Assembly (NCBI RefSeq): GCF_038066635.1
Contig: NZ_JBBUTI010000002.1
Location: forward strand, 1 to 64,000
Direction of reading: 5' to 3'
Length of the DNA stretch: 64,000 nucleotides
Origin: Ideonella margarita
GTDB lineage: Bacteria; Pseudomonadota; Gammaproteobacteria; Burkholderiales; Burkholderiaceae_C
Shown here: positions 7,086-15,413 of the stretch, one piece after another
Numbering within the stretch: the stretch's first letter is position 1
Layout of the letters: each line of letters begins with the position of its first letter
Notes under the pieces: model-generated
Told to the model about the DNA's origin: nothing
The model's database searches: none
The model's input: the letters and a program-made list of their open reading frames with translations, nothing else
Made by a program: the position numbers and the translations under genes

Positions 7086-8687
7086 TCAGGGGCGCGCATC
7101 GTCATTGATGCGGGTGGTGCGCATCTGCACCAGCGTGATGGCCGCCACGATCAGGAAGATGACGGTGGAGATGGCCGCAGCCAGGCCGAACTGCTGGCCC
7201 GAATCCTGGAAGGCGATGCGCCAGGTGTAGCTGACGAGGATGTCGGTGGTGCCGGCCGGCAGCGCGGTGTCGAGCTGGTCCGGCGCGCCGCCCGTCAGCA
7301 GGCTGATCAGCACGAAGTTGTTGAAGTTGAAGGCGAAGGCGCTGATGAGCAGCGGCGTGAGCGGCTTGAGGATCAGCGGCATGGTGATGCGGCTGAAGTT
7401 CACCCACGGGCCGGCGCCGGCCACGGCCGAGGCTTCATACAGATCCGCCGGAATGGATTTGATGAGGCCCGAGCACAGCACCATCATGTACGGGAAGCCC
7501 AGCCAGATGTTGACGATGAGCAGCATCGTCTTGGCCAGCAGCGGGTCAGAGAACCACGCGGGCTTGATGCCGAACAGGCCGTTGAGGATGAGGTTGATCT
7601 CGCCGAGGTTCTGGTTGAACAGGCCCTTGAACACGAGGATGGAAATGAAGCCCGGCACGGCATAGGGCAGGAACAGCACCAGCCGGTAAGCGGGGCGGCA
7701 TTCCAGCGCGTCCCAGTTCAGCAGCACGGCCAGCAGCAGGCCGAGTGCGGTGGCGCCCACCACGGTGAGTGCCGAGAAAACCACCGTCCATACGAACACG
7801 CTGGCGAAGGGTTCGCGGAAGCGCTCGTCGCTGAAGATGCGCAGGTAGTGGCGCAAGCCCACGTTCACCCGGAAGCCGGGTTGCAGTTGCTCACCCGAGG
7901 CGCTGGTGAAGAAGCCTTCGGATTCATCAGGCAGGTACACCGTGCCGGTGACACGGTCACGCAGGCCGCCTTCGGGCGTGCTGTCGTACAGCGGCTGGGT
8001 TTCGGCGAATTCGCGCAGGGAGCCTAGGCGCAGCAGGGTGGGTGGCTGCTGTTGTGCCTGCTGTTGTGCCTGTTGTTGCGGCTGTTGTTGCGGCTGTATT
8101 TGAAGCTGCAACGCGCGCAGGGCGGGCAGCCTGTCCACATGCTCACGCAGCGGTGCGGCGGGTGCCAAGGCGGCCAGGTCAGCCTCGGTGGCGGGCACCA
8201 TGGCCAGCACCAGCGGGGCATCGGCCAGCAGCGGCACGGCGGCGCTCAGCAGCGTGGTTGCGGGGGCGGCGCCATCAGCCACCGGCGCCAGGCGCACACG
8301 CCAGCCACTGCCCGCCGCATGCAGGCTGAAGGCCCGCTGCGAGCCCGCCACCTGCAGGCTTTCTTCACGCAGCTGGGCCTGTGCCCGGTCACGGTCCAGC
8401 AGGTTGCGGGCGCTGTAGTTGGTGAAGCTCAACCCGAAGGTGTAGAGCATCGGGAAGATCACGAAGATGAGTGCGGTGGCAATGCCCGGCAGCAGGTAGC
8501 GCAAGGCACCACTGCGGCTGGACTGGTACGTCCACACCGCCAGCCCGCCCACCGCCAGCAGCACCATCGCCAGCAGGCTCTGCCCCGCTGCATGCACCGC
8601 CACCACGCCCCACAGCACCAGCGCGCTCCACAGCACGCCCAGCACCGGGCGCTGCCAGGTTTGCCAACGGCCGATCAGCCCGCTCAT
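7086..8687 (-). CDS. malF: Maltose/maltodextrin ABC transporter permease MalF
   Basis: A 533-residue permease. Two or three N-terminal membrane helices are followed by a large periplasmic insert (about residues 95-275), characteristic of MalF and absent from most sugar permeases, and then the permease core with the EAA-type loop near EASAVAGAGPWVNFSRITMPL. Within the periplasmic insert residues 197-216 are a Gln-rich low-complexity run. The start ATG overlaps the malE stop (ATGA), so MalE and MalF are translationally coupled. It functions with MalG and an ATPase that must be encoded elsewhere. Confidence 0.85.
   Translation of the reverse strand: MSGLIGRWQTWQRPVLGVLWSALVLWGVVAVHAAGQSLLAMVLLAVGGLAVWTYQSSRSGALRYLLPGIATALIFVIFPMLYTFGLSFTNYSARNLLDRDRAQAQLREESLQVAGSQRAFSLHAAGSGWRVRLAPVADGAAPATTLLSAAVPLLADAPLVLAMVPATEADLAALAPAAPLREHVDRLPALRALQLQIQPQQQPQQQAQQQAQQQPPTLLRLGSLREFAETQPLYDSTPEGGLRDRVTGTVYLPDESEGFFTSASGEQLQPGFRVNVGLRHYLRIFSDERFREPFASVFVWTVVFSALTVVGATALGLLLAVLLNWDALECRPAYRLVLFLPYAVPGFISILVFKGLFNQNLGEINLILNGLFGIKPAWFSDPLLAKTMLLIVNIWLGFPYMMVLCSGLIKSIPADLYEASAVAGAGPWVNFSRITMPLILKPLTPLLISAFAFNFNNFVLISLLTGGAPDQLDTALPAGTTDILVSYTWRIAFQDSGQQFGLAAAISTVIFLIVAAITLVQMRTTRINDDARP
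8042..8097 (-). repeat. 12-bp tandem repeat encoding a Gln-rich linker in MalF
   Basis: About four imperfect copies of a 12-base unit (plus-strand GCCTGCTGTTGT and variants) encode QQQA/QQQP repeats in the periplasmic domain of MalF. Because the unit is a multiple of three, copy-number changes by slippage would lengthen or shorten the linker without breaking the frame. Confidence 0.75.
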
Positions 8688-9895
8688 GAGGCCTCCCGGA
8701 TGCGGCGGGCCGCGGCGGCCAGGGCCTCGGCCGGGCTCTGGCGAGATTCACTCAGGTTGGTCAACGACGATTTCATCGACGACCAGAACCGGCCCATCTC
8801 GGGGATGCAGGGCGTGAGCACGCCGTCGCGGGCCGAGGCCATGATGCCGGCCACCTTGGGGCCCACATCGGGCCGGGCCAGCAGCTCGGCATAAAACGCC
8901 TTGCTGGCCGGTGCGCCCAGCGGCTCGGCCTGGTCAATGGAACGCAGCCCGGCCTGGCTCAGCAGGCAGTGCTCGATGAACTCCACCGCCACCTCACGCT
9001 GGCGCGTGGCCCGGTTGATGATGAAGCCGCGAATGCCGGTGAACGGCCGCGCGGCCTGCCCACCCACCGCCGGAATGCGCGCCACACCGAAGTTGATGCC
9101 GGCGCGCTTCAGGTTCACCCAGGCCCAGGGGCCGTTGATCATCATGGCCACCCTGCCCTGCGCCATCGCGGCTTCCATTTCGGGGTAGCCGGCGCCCACG
9201 GGCATCACGCCTTCGCGCAGCAGGCGGGCCAGCAGCTCAGCCCCGGCGCGGGCACCGGCGTTGTCCACGCCAATGTCAGTGGGGTCGTAGCGGCCGTCGG
9301 GCAGGCGCTTGAAGCTGTAGCCGCCTTGTGCGGCCATCAGGGGCCAGGTGAAGTAGGCGTTGGTGTAGTCCCACAGCAGGGCGTGACGGCCTTGGCGGGC
9401 CAGGCGCTGCTCCAGCTCGAACACCTGCTCGAAGGTGGTGGGCGGCTGGCTGACCAGCGCCTTGTTGTAGATGAGCGTGACCGCGTCCAGCGCATACGGA
9501 TAAGCCCAGGTGCGGCCGCGCCACTCGAAGCCTTGCCAGGCCAACGGGTCGATGTCTTCAAACACCGCGCGGCTGGGGTTCACGGCGTGCATCAGGCCGC
9601 CGGCCACCCATTCACCGATGCGGTCATGCGGCGCGGTGCACACGTCCGGGCCTTTGCCGGCCGCGGCGGCTTGCTGGAATTTGGCTGGAATGCCGTCGGG
9701 CGTTTCCACCACCACCGGCACACCGGTGGCTGCCGTGAACGACTCCGCCGCGCGCCGGATGCCGGCCGCACCCTCCACGCTGTACCAGACCACCAGCGGC
9801 TCACGCCCCGAGGCGCTGCCCGCCAGGGCGGAACGGCCGGCCCCTGCTGCCAGTGACAGCCCGCCCAAGGTGATGCGCCTGCGGAGTCGGTTCAT
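8684..9895 (-). CDS. malE: Maltose/maltodextrin-binding protein MalE
   Basis: A 403-residue solute-binding protein. The N-terminus MNRLRRRITLGGLSLAAGAG is a signal peptide, with an RRxxTL pattern hinting at Tat export. The mature part starts LVVWYSVEGAAGIRRAAESF and contains MMINGPWAWVNLKRAGINFGV, a hallmark of MalE-type cluster B binding proteins. It captures maltose or maltodextrin in the periplasm and docks on MalFG. It is the first gene of malEFG-GH13-GH32. A HexR-like box lies ten bases before its start codon and a second one about 150 bases upstream. Confidence 0.85.
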   Translation of the reverse strand: MNRLRRRITLGGLSLAAGAGRSALAGSASGREPLVVWYSVEGAAGIRRAAESFTAATGVPVVVETPDGIPAKFQQAAAAGKGPDVCTAPHDRIGEWVAGGLMHAVNPSRAVFEDIDPLAWQGFEWRGRTWAYPYALDAVTLIYNKALVSQPPTTFEQVFELEQRLARQGRHALLWDYTNAYFTWPLMAAQGGYSFKRLPDGRYDPTDIGVDNAGARAGAELLARLLREGVMPVGAGYPEMEAAMAQGRVAMMINGPWAWVNLKRAGINFGVARIPAVGGQAARPFTGIRGFIINRATRQREVAVEFIEHCLLSQAGLRSIDQAEPLGAPASKAFYAELLARPDVGPKVAGIMASARDGVLTPCIPEMGRFWSSMKSSLTNLSESRQSPAEALAAAARRIREAS

Positions 9896-9904
9896 GCTCT
9901 GAAA

Positions 9905-9919
9905 AGTAGTTCAACTACA
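9905..9919. promoter_or_regulatory. HexR-type operator before malE
   Basis: AGTAGTTCAACTACA is a 15-base near-palindrome (arms GTAGTT and AACTAC are exact complements). It matches 13 of 15 positions of the HexR consensus as I recall it, TGTARTWWWAYTACA. It sits ten bases before the malE start, overlapping the translation initiation region, so binding should repress the mal operon. Confidence 0.55.
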
Positions 9920-10040
9920 TTTTGGCATCGATTGCAAAACCGTCGCCTACAGGTTTATGCCTAGGCTGTTTCTGGCGATTCAGCGCAACTTGCCGCACTT
10001 GCCGGTGCCTCATCGCCTTGACACGCGCGCCGCTCAGGCA

Positions 10041-10055
10041 TGTACTAAAACTACT
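10041..10055. promoter_or_regulatory. Second HexR-like box upstream of malE
   Basis: TGTACTAAAACTACT matches 13 of 15 positions of the HexR consensus, with mismatches at positions 5 and 15. It overlaps the stop codon of the S9 peptidase gene and lies about 150 bases before malE, at a distance suited to looping with the box at 9905. Weaker support than that box because one arm is imperfect. Confidence 0.4.
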
Positions 10056-12099
10056 TCGCACCGATGTGCTGCGCCAGGAAGCCGTCCACCTGCGTCCAGA
10101 AGTCGATCTGGGTGGGCGGGTCAAACCAGCCGTGACCGGCTTCGGGGTAGACGATCCAGCGCACGTCGCGGTTGTGCGCCTTCAGGGCGTCGCGCATCTT
10201 TTCGCCATGCACCAGCGGCACGCGCTGGTCCTTGGCACCGTAGGCCATCAGCACCGGCACCTTGAAGCGCGCGGCCTGGGCCAGCGGGGAGTTGGCCTCG
10301 AACTGCGCCGCATCGGCCTTCGGGTCGCCCATCAGGCGGGGCAGCACCCAGCCCTTCACGTCCTTGCCGAAGTCGCTCCAGTGCACGCTGAACATCAGGC
10401 TCTGGTCGGTCACGCCCACCCAGTTCACGGCGCAGCGGTACAGCTCGGGGTGCTTGATCGGGCCCATCATCGCGGCATAACCGCCGTAGCTGGCACCGGC
10501 GATGCACACGCGCTTGGGGTCCGCCACGCCCTTGTCCACGGCCCAGCGCACGGCGTCGGCCAGGTCGTCCTGCATGGCCAGGCCCCATTGCTTCAGGCCG
10601 GCGCGGAAATGCTTGTCGCCAAAGCCGGCGCTGCCGCGGAATTCCGGTTGCAGCACGGCATAACCCCGGCTCGCCAGGAACTGCACCTCGGGGTTCCAGC
10701 CCCACTGCGCACCACGCACCCAGGGGCCGCCGTGCACCCACAGCACCAGCGGCAGGTTCTTGCCATCAGAGCCCGGTGGCAGCGTCAGCCAGGCCGGCAC
10801 GGGCAGGCCGTCGCGGGCGGTCACGCGCACCAGGTCCATCGCACCCATCGGCACGCCCTTCAAATCCGGGCGCAGCTGGCCCAGGCGGCTGAGCTTGCGG
10901 GTCTCGCTGTTGTAGAGCAGGCTGAGGCCCGGCTCCTTGTCGCTGAAGGCATTCACCAGCACCCATGGCGAATCACCATGGCGCGCCACGGCCAACTCGT
11001 TCACCGTGTTCGGCAGGGCCTTGTCCATGCTGGCCTGCAAGGCCTTGCGGCGCTCGTCGAACCACTGCGTCACGTGCGCGTCGCTCACGTAGCGCACGCC
11101 CGCCAGGTTCTGTCCGGCCCACACCGGGGCAGCGCTCAGGTCGTAATCGGGCGAAGCCACCAGGGCCGGCAGCTGCGGTGCGTTGGTGGCCATGTCCCAC
11201 ACATACACACCCATCTTGTCGCCACCCGCCCGGGTGTTCACCAGCAGGCGGCCCTGGCCGTCCACCAGCAACGGCGAGAATGCGGCGTCCAGCACGTCGG
11301 CTTCGGCCAGCGTCTTCCAGCTGCCATCGGTTTGCCTGAACAGCATGGCGCGGCGCTGGCCCTTGCTGGTCAGCACGGCGCGCAGTTCTCCGGCCGGGTC
11401 AAACGCGAACTCGACGCTGTCTTTGGGCGCGTCCACATCCACCGTGCGGCCCGTGAGCGTGTTCAGGCGTTGCAGCAGGAAATCACTCGGTGCGGCCTTG
11501 TCAAAGGTTTGGGGCCGCACCACCCAGATGTCGTCGCCCTGCTTCAAGCCGACACCCGGCAGAGGCCGGGTGGATTGCGGCAGCAGCTTGCTGTTTTCTC
11601 CGCTCTTGACGAAGGCGCCCAAGGTTTCAACCAGCTGGCGGAACTGACTGCCGTCCGCGTTCACCGCGAACAGGCCCGGGTTGAAGCGACGGTCTTCGGG
11701 TGGCAACTCCCACACGCCCAGGTTGTAGGCCAGGCGCTGGTTGTTGATCCAGAAGATCTCGCCGATGTCGGCATCTTCGGCAGACGCCACGATGCTCGGC
11801 TTCATGGTGTCGAGCTCCATCACGGCCAGGCGCGAGAACTGCCCCTTCACCGCCGTGCGGAACGCCACGCGCCGTCCATCGGGCGACAACACCGCGCCAC
11901 CAAACACCGGCTTCTGGAAGATGGCTTCGGCCGTCTCGCGGCCGGTGCGTGCGGGGGTGGTTTCAGCAGCTGCGGCTGACACCGGCGCGGTGGTGGTCAC
12001 CAGCAGTGCGCTGGCCTGCAGCAGCAACGTTGCGCCCATGGCGGCGCGCAGAACACGCCGCGCCACGCCGCCGGCCTGGCGCTTGTCCATCGTCTTCAT
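10051..12099 (-). CDS. Exported S9-family prolyl oligopeptidase-like peptidase
   Basis: A 682-residue protein with an N-terminal signal peptide (cleavage probably near residue 44, after VSAAAA). It has a beta-propeller domain and a C-terminal alpha/beta hydrolase domain. GASYGGYA carries the catalytic Ser, AYGAKDQRVP the Asp and PEAGHGW the His, so the triad is intact; LPLVLWVHGGPW forms the oxyanion region. It probably cleaves short peptides in the periplasm. A GGGAGA ribosome binding site lies five bases before the ATG at 12099. It lies in the same orientation between the halogenases and malE; why a peptidase belongs in a glucan locus is not clear from sequence. Confidence 0.85.
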   Translation of the reverse strand: MKTMDKRQAGGVARRVLRAAMGATLLLQASALLVTTTAPVSAAAAETTPARTGRETAEAIFQKPVFGGAVLSPDGRRVAFRTAVKGQFSRLAVMELDTMKPSIVASAEDADIGEIFWINNQRLAYNLGVWELPPEDRRFNPGLFAVNADGSQFRQLVETLGAFVKSGENSKLLPQSTRPLPGVGLKQGDDIWVVRPQTFDKAAPSDFLLQRLNTLTGRTVDVDAPKDSVEFAFDPAGELRAVLTSKGQRRAMLFRQTDGSWKTLAEADVLDAAFSPLLVDGQGRLLVNTRAGGDKMGVYVWDMATNAPQLPALVASPDYDLSAAPVWAGQNLAGVRYVSDAHVTQWFDERRKALQASMDKALPNTVNELAVARHGDSPWVLVNAFSDKEPGLSLLYNSETRKLSRLGQLRPDLKGVPMGAMDLVRVTARDGLPVPAWLTLPPGSDGKNLPLVLWVHGGPWVRGAQWGWNPEVQFLASRGYAVLQPEFRGSAGFGDKHFRAGLKQWGLAMQDDLADAVRWAVDKGVADPKRVCIAGASYGGYAAMMGPIKHPELYRCAVNWVGVTDQSLMFSVHWSDFGKDVKGWVLPRLMGDPKADAAQFEANSPLAQAARFKVPVLMAYGAKDQRVPLVHGEKMRDALKAHNRDVRWIVYPEAGHGWFDPPTQIDFWTQVDGFLAQHIGAK

Positions 12100-12180
12100 G
12101 CTTGTCTCCCTGTGCCTGTGCGGCTGTTTTTCTGGGTGTCTCGGGCGCGTTGTCGGATCACTCGCCGGTCAGCTTGCTGC

Positions 12181-13707
12181 TCAACGCTCCGAGCAGATGT
12201 GCGACACCACCTCGGCATGCGTGGGCATCACCTCCACGCACTTGGCAATGGTGCCGCTCACGTTGTCGAGGTACTGCGCCAAGGCGTCATCGTCGAGGTT
12301 GTCCACCAGCGGGTGATAGCTGCCGGCATGCACGCCCTGGCCGTGCATCACCTGCAGCCAGCTCACATGCGTGAACATCTCGGTGCTCTCGCGGAAGATG
12401 CGGCCGCTGCTGCGGTACAGATCGAGCTTGGCCTGCAGCGTGTCCGGAATCGGCATGGTGCGCACGTAGTTCCAGAAGGCTGAATCGGTGCGCCGGGTCT
12501 GCTGGTAATGCAGAATCAGGAAGTCGCGGATGCGCTCGAACTCAAAGTCCGCCTGGCGGTTGAATTCGTCGATGTCGGCCTGCGCAAAACCGCGGTCCGG
12601 GAAGAACGTGGCGATGCGCGCGATCTGCGACTGGATCAGGTGGATGCTGGTCGATTCCAGCGGCTCCATGAAGCCGCTCGCCAGGCCCACCGCAATCACG
12701 TTCTTGTTCCAGAACTTCTTGCGCTTGCCGGTGACGAACTTCAGCGTGCGCGGCTCAGCCAGCTTCGGGCCGTCGAGGTTGGCCAGCAGGATGCTGGTGG
12801 CCTCGTCCTCGCTCATGAACTTGCTGGAAAACACATGGCCGTTGCCGATGCGGTGCTGCAGCGGAATGCGCCACTGCCAGCCCGCCGCATGGGCGGTGGA
12901 GCGCGTGTAGGGCAGCAGCGGCGTGCTGCCGTGCTCGCAGGGCACGGCCACCGCGCGGTCGCAAGGCAGCCAGTGCGTCCAGTCGTCGTAGCCGGTTTGC
13001 AGGGCCTGCTCGATCAGCAAGCCGCGGAAGCCCGAGCAGTCGATGAACAAGTCACCTTCGACCCGCTCGCCGCTGTCGAGCACCAGCGCTTCGATGAAGC
13101 CATCAGCACCACGCTGGATGGTTTGCGCCACGATGCCTTCGGTGCGGTGCACGCCGCGGGCCACGGCGAAGTCCCGCAGGAAGCGGGCATACAGCGCGGC
13201 GTCGAAGTGGAAGGCGTAGGCGATGTCGGCCAGCGGTGAGTTGGCCAGGTCATGGCGGGCGCGCATGAACTTGTTGTCATGGCAGGCCGCGGTGTTGATG
13301 GAGTAGTCCTCCAGCGGCCGGGCCAGGCCACGCTGGTGCTGCTTCAACCAGTAGTGGTAGAAGCTGACCATGCCCTCGTCCTGGCCGATCTTGCCGAAGC
13401 CGTGGATGTAGCGCTCACCCACCTGGCCCCAGTTGACGAACTCGATGCCCAGCTTGAAGGTGCCGCGCGTCTGGCGGATGAACTCGTCTTCATCAATGCC
13501 CAGCGACGAGTTGAAGAAGCGGATCATCGGGATCGTGGCTTCGCCCACGCCCACGGTGCCGATGTCGTCCGACTCGATCAGGCGCACCTTGCGCCAGGGC
13601 GGCAGCAGCTTGGACAGCGCCGCGGCGGTCATCCAGCCGGCGGTGCCCCCGCCCACGATGACGATGTTGCGCACCGAATCAGGTGCGGCATGGTTGTCTT
13701 GTTGCAT
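12181..13707 (-). CDS. Flavin-dependent (tryptophan-type) halogenase 1
   Basis: A 508-residue flavin-dependent halogenase. GGGTAGWM at residues 19-26 binds FAD, and WQWRIP is the WxWxIP signature that distinguishes halogenases from monooxygenases. The catalytic Lys is present in GTFKLGIEF (about K85), as is the Glu of MEPLEST. It needs reduced flavin from a partner reductase not seen here. The ATG at 13707 is preferred because the longer frame to 13800 runs into the upstream halogenase gene; with this start the two are 20 bases apart. Its closest relatives are probably the TonB-receptor-linked halogenases of Xanthomonas, Caulobacter and Brevundimonas, whose natural substrates are largely unknown. 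Confidence 0.8.
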   Translation of the reverse strand: MQQDNHAAPDSVRNIVIVGGGTAGWMTAAALSKLLPPWRKVRLIESDDIGTVGVGEATIPMIRFFNSSLGIDEDEFIRQTRGTFKLGIEFVNWGQVGERYIHGFGKIGQDEGMVSFYHYWLKQHQRGLARPLEDYSINTAACHDNKFMRARHDLANSPLADIAYAFHFDAALYARFLRDFAVARGVHRTEGIVAQTIQRGADGFIEALVLDSGERVEGDLFIDCSGFRGLLIEQALQTGYDDWTHWLPCDRAVAVPCEHGSTPLLPYTRSTAHAAGWQWRIPLQHRIGNGHVFSSKFMSEDEATSILLANLDGPKLAEPRTLKFVTGKRKKFWNKNVIAVGLASGFMEPLESTSIHLIQSQIARIATFFPDRGFAQADIDEFNRQADFEFERIRDFLILHYQQTRRTDSAFWNYVRTMPIPDTLQAKLDLYRSSGRIFRESTEMFTHVSWLQVMHGQGVHAGSYHPLVDNLDDDALAQYLDNVSGTIAKCVEVMPTHAEVVSHICSER

Positions 13708-13727
13708 GGCGTTGAACTTCGGGTGAA

Positions 13728-15245
13728 TCAGAACTTGATGGACGGCGCGCGGCAATGCTCGGCGATGAAGGCGGCGTGGCTGGGCATCACGTCCAGGCAC
13801 TTGCCCACCACTTCACGGATGTTGCCGAGGAACTCGGTGATCTCGGCCTGCGGTACCACGTCCACCAGCGGGTGGTAACGCGTGGCCTTCAGGCCCTGCC
13901 CGTCCATCACCTGCAGCCAGCTCACCTCGGAGAACAGCTCGTTGTTCTCACGCGTGATGCGGCCGTGGCTGCGGTACAGGTTCATGCGGCGCTGCAGGCC
14001 TTCGGGGATTTCCATGTCTCGGCAGTGGCGCCAGAACGGCGTGTCGTCGCGCAGCGTCTGCTTGTAGTGCAGGATGAGGAAGTCGCGGATGCGCTCGTAC
14101 TCGAAGCGCACCTGGTCGTTGAACTCGTCGACATCGGCCTGCGCAAAGTCGCGGTCCGGGAAGAAGCTCACGATGCGAGCCACCATGGTTTGAATCAGAT
14201 GGATGCTGGTCGATTCCAGCGGCTCCATGAAGCCGCTCGCCAGGCCCACCGCGATCACGTTCTTGTTCCAGGCCTTGCGGCGCATGCCGGTGACGAACTT
14301 CAGCGGGCGCGGCTCGGCCAGCGGCTCGCCGTCGAGGTTGCGCAGCAGCACCGCCGTGGCTTCGTCGTCGCTGATGAAGCGGCTGCAATACACATGGCCA
14401 TTGCCGGTGCGGTGCTGCAGAGGAATTCGCCACTGCCAGCCGGCCTCACGCGCCGATGACTTGGTATAGGGAATGGGATCGCCGACCTTGGCACACGGCA
14501 CCGCCATGGCGCGGTCGCAGGGCAGCCAGTGCGACCAGTCTTCGTAGCCGGTCTTCAGCGCCTGCTCGATCAGCAGGCCGCGGAAGCCGGAGCAATCGAT
14601 GAACAGGTCACCCGTGATGCGGTCGCCGTTGTCGAGCAGCAGCGAATCGACATGGCCGTCGGACGAGCGCAGCGTCACGTCCAGCACCTTGCCTTCGGTG
14701 CGCACCACGCCGCGGGCTTCGCTGTACTTGCGCAGGTAGCGGGCGTACAGGCCGGCGTCAAAGTGGAAGGCGTAAGCGATGTCGGCCAGCGGCGTGCCGG
14801 GCAGATCACTCGCCGTGCGCATGAACTTGCCGGCATATGCCGCGCGCTGGGTGATGGAGTAGTCGCCCAGCGGGCCTGCCAGGCCGGCCTGCGACATCTT
14901 CTGCCAGTACTGGTCAAACGGCAGCGTGCCCAGGTCCTGGCCCAGGCGACCGAAGCCGTGCATGTAGGACTCGCCGAGGCGGCCCCAGTCGTTGAATTCG
15001 ATGCCGAGCTTGAAGGTGCCCTGGGTCTCGCGCAGGAACTCGTCCTGGTCGATCTCGAGCGCGGTGTTGAAGCGCTGGATCATCGGAATGGTGGCTTCGC
15101 CCACACCCACGGTGCCGATCTCGTCGGACTCGACCACGCGGATGCGGCTCTTGCCGCCCAGCAGCTTGGCCAGCGCCGCGGCGGTCATCCAGCCGGAGGT
15201 GCCGCCGCCCACAACCACGATCTGACGGATGGCTCGGTCTTTCAT
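13728..15245 (-). CDS. Flavin-dependent (tryptophan-type) halogenase 2
   Basis: A paralogue of the downstream halogenase, colinear over its whole length, with long shared blocks such as AVGLASGFMEPLESTSIHL. It has the FAD motif GGGTSGWM, the WQWRIP signature, the Lys in GTFKLGIEF and the Glu in MEPLEST, so both copies look active. I choose the ATG at 15245, just before RQIVVVGGG; ATGs at 15287 or 15356 would add 14-37 unconserved residues. It follows the TonB receptor gene across a strong terminator, so it either uses its own promoter or read-through. Confidence 0.8.
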   Translation of the reverse strand: MKDRAIRQIVVVGGGTSGWMTAAALAKLLGGKSRIRVVESDEIGTVGVGEATIPMIQRFNTALEIDQDEFLRETQGTFKLGIEFNDWGRLGESYMHGFGRLGQDLGTLPFDQYWQKMSQAGLAGPLGDYSITQRAAYAGKFMRTASDLPGTPLADIAYAFHFDAGLYARYLRKYSEARGVVRTEGKVLDVTLRSSDGHVDSLLLDNGDRITGDLFIDCSGFRGLLIEQALKTGYEDWSHWLPCDRAMAVPCAKVGDPIPYTKSSAREAGWQWRIPLQHRTGNGHVYCSRFISDDEATAVLLRNLDGEPLAEPRPLKFVTGMRRKAWNKNVIAVGLASGFMEPLESTSIHLIQTMVARIVSFFPDRDFAQADVDEFNDQVRFEYERIRDFLILHYKQTLRDDTPFWRHCRDMEIPEGLQRRMNLYRSHGRITRENNELFSEVSWLQVMDGQGLKATRYHPLVDVVPQAEITEFLGNIREVVGKCLDVMPSHAAFIAEHCRAPSIKF

Positions 15246-15357
15246 GCTCGGTGCTTTCAACGCTGCTTGTTGCTGATGATTGTGCATGGCCCGATGGGGG
15301 CCGGGGCTCAGGGTAGAGCCGATGAAATTGCCATGAAGGCTCTCTTGAGATCCCATT

Positions 15358-15397
15358 AAAAAACCCCCTGCCCGGGCTGTCCCGGGAGGGGGTTTTC
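15358..15397 (-). terminator. Strong intrinsic terminator after the TonB receptor gene
   Basis: A hairpin with arms CCCCCTCCCGGG and CCCGGGCAGGGGG is followed on the minus strand by GTTTTTT. It begins 17 bases after the TonB receptor stop codon. The flanking A and T runs could allow some termination in both directions. Confidence 0.85.
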
Positions 15398-15413
15398 ATT
15401 CACACCCGGGTGA

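Noticed and set aside
8042..8097. Possible CRISPR-like repeat
   Set aside because: Units are 12 bp without spacers and stay in frame within MalF.
9922..11979. Long open frame opposite the S9 peptidase
   Set aside because: High-GC antisense frame; the translation is His/Arg/Gln-rich low complexity with no motifs, while the other strand carries a clear peptidase.
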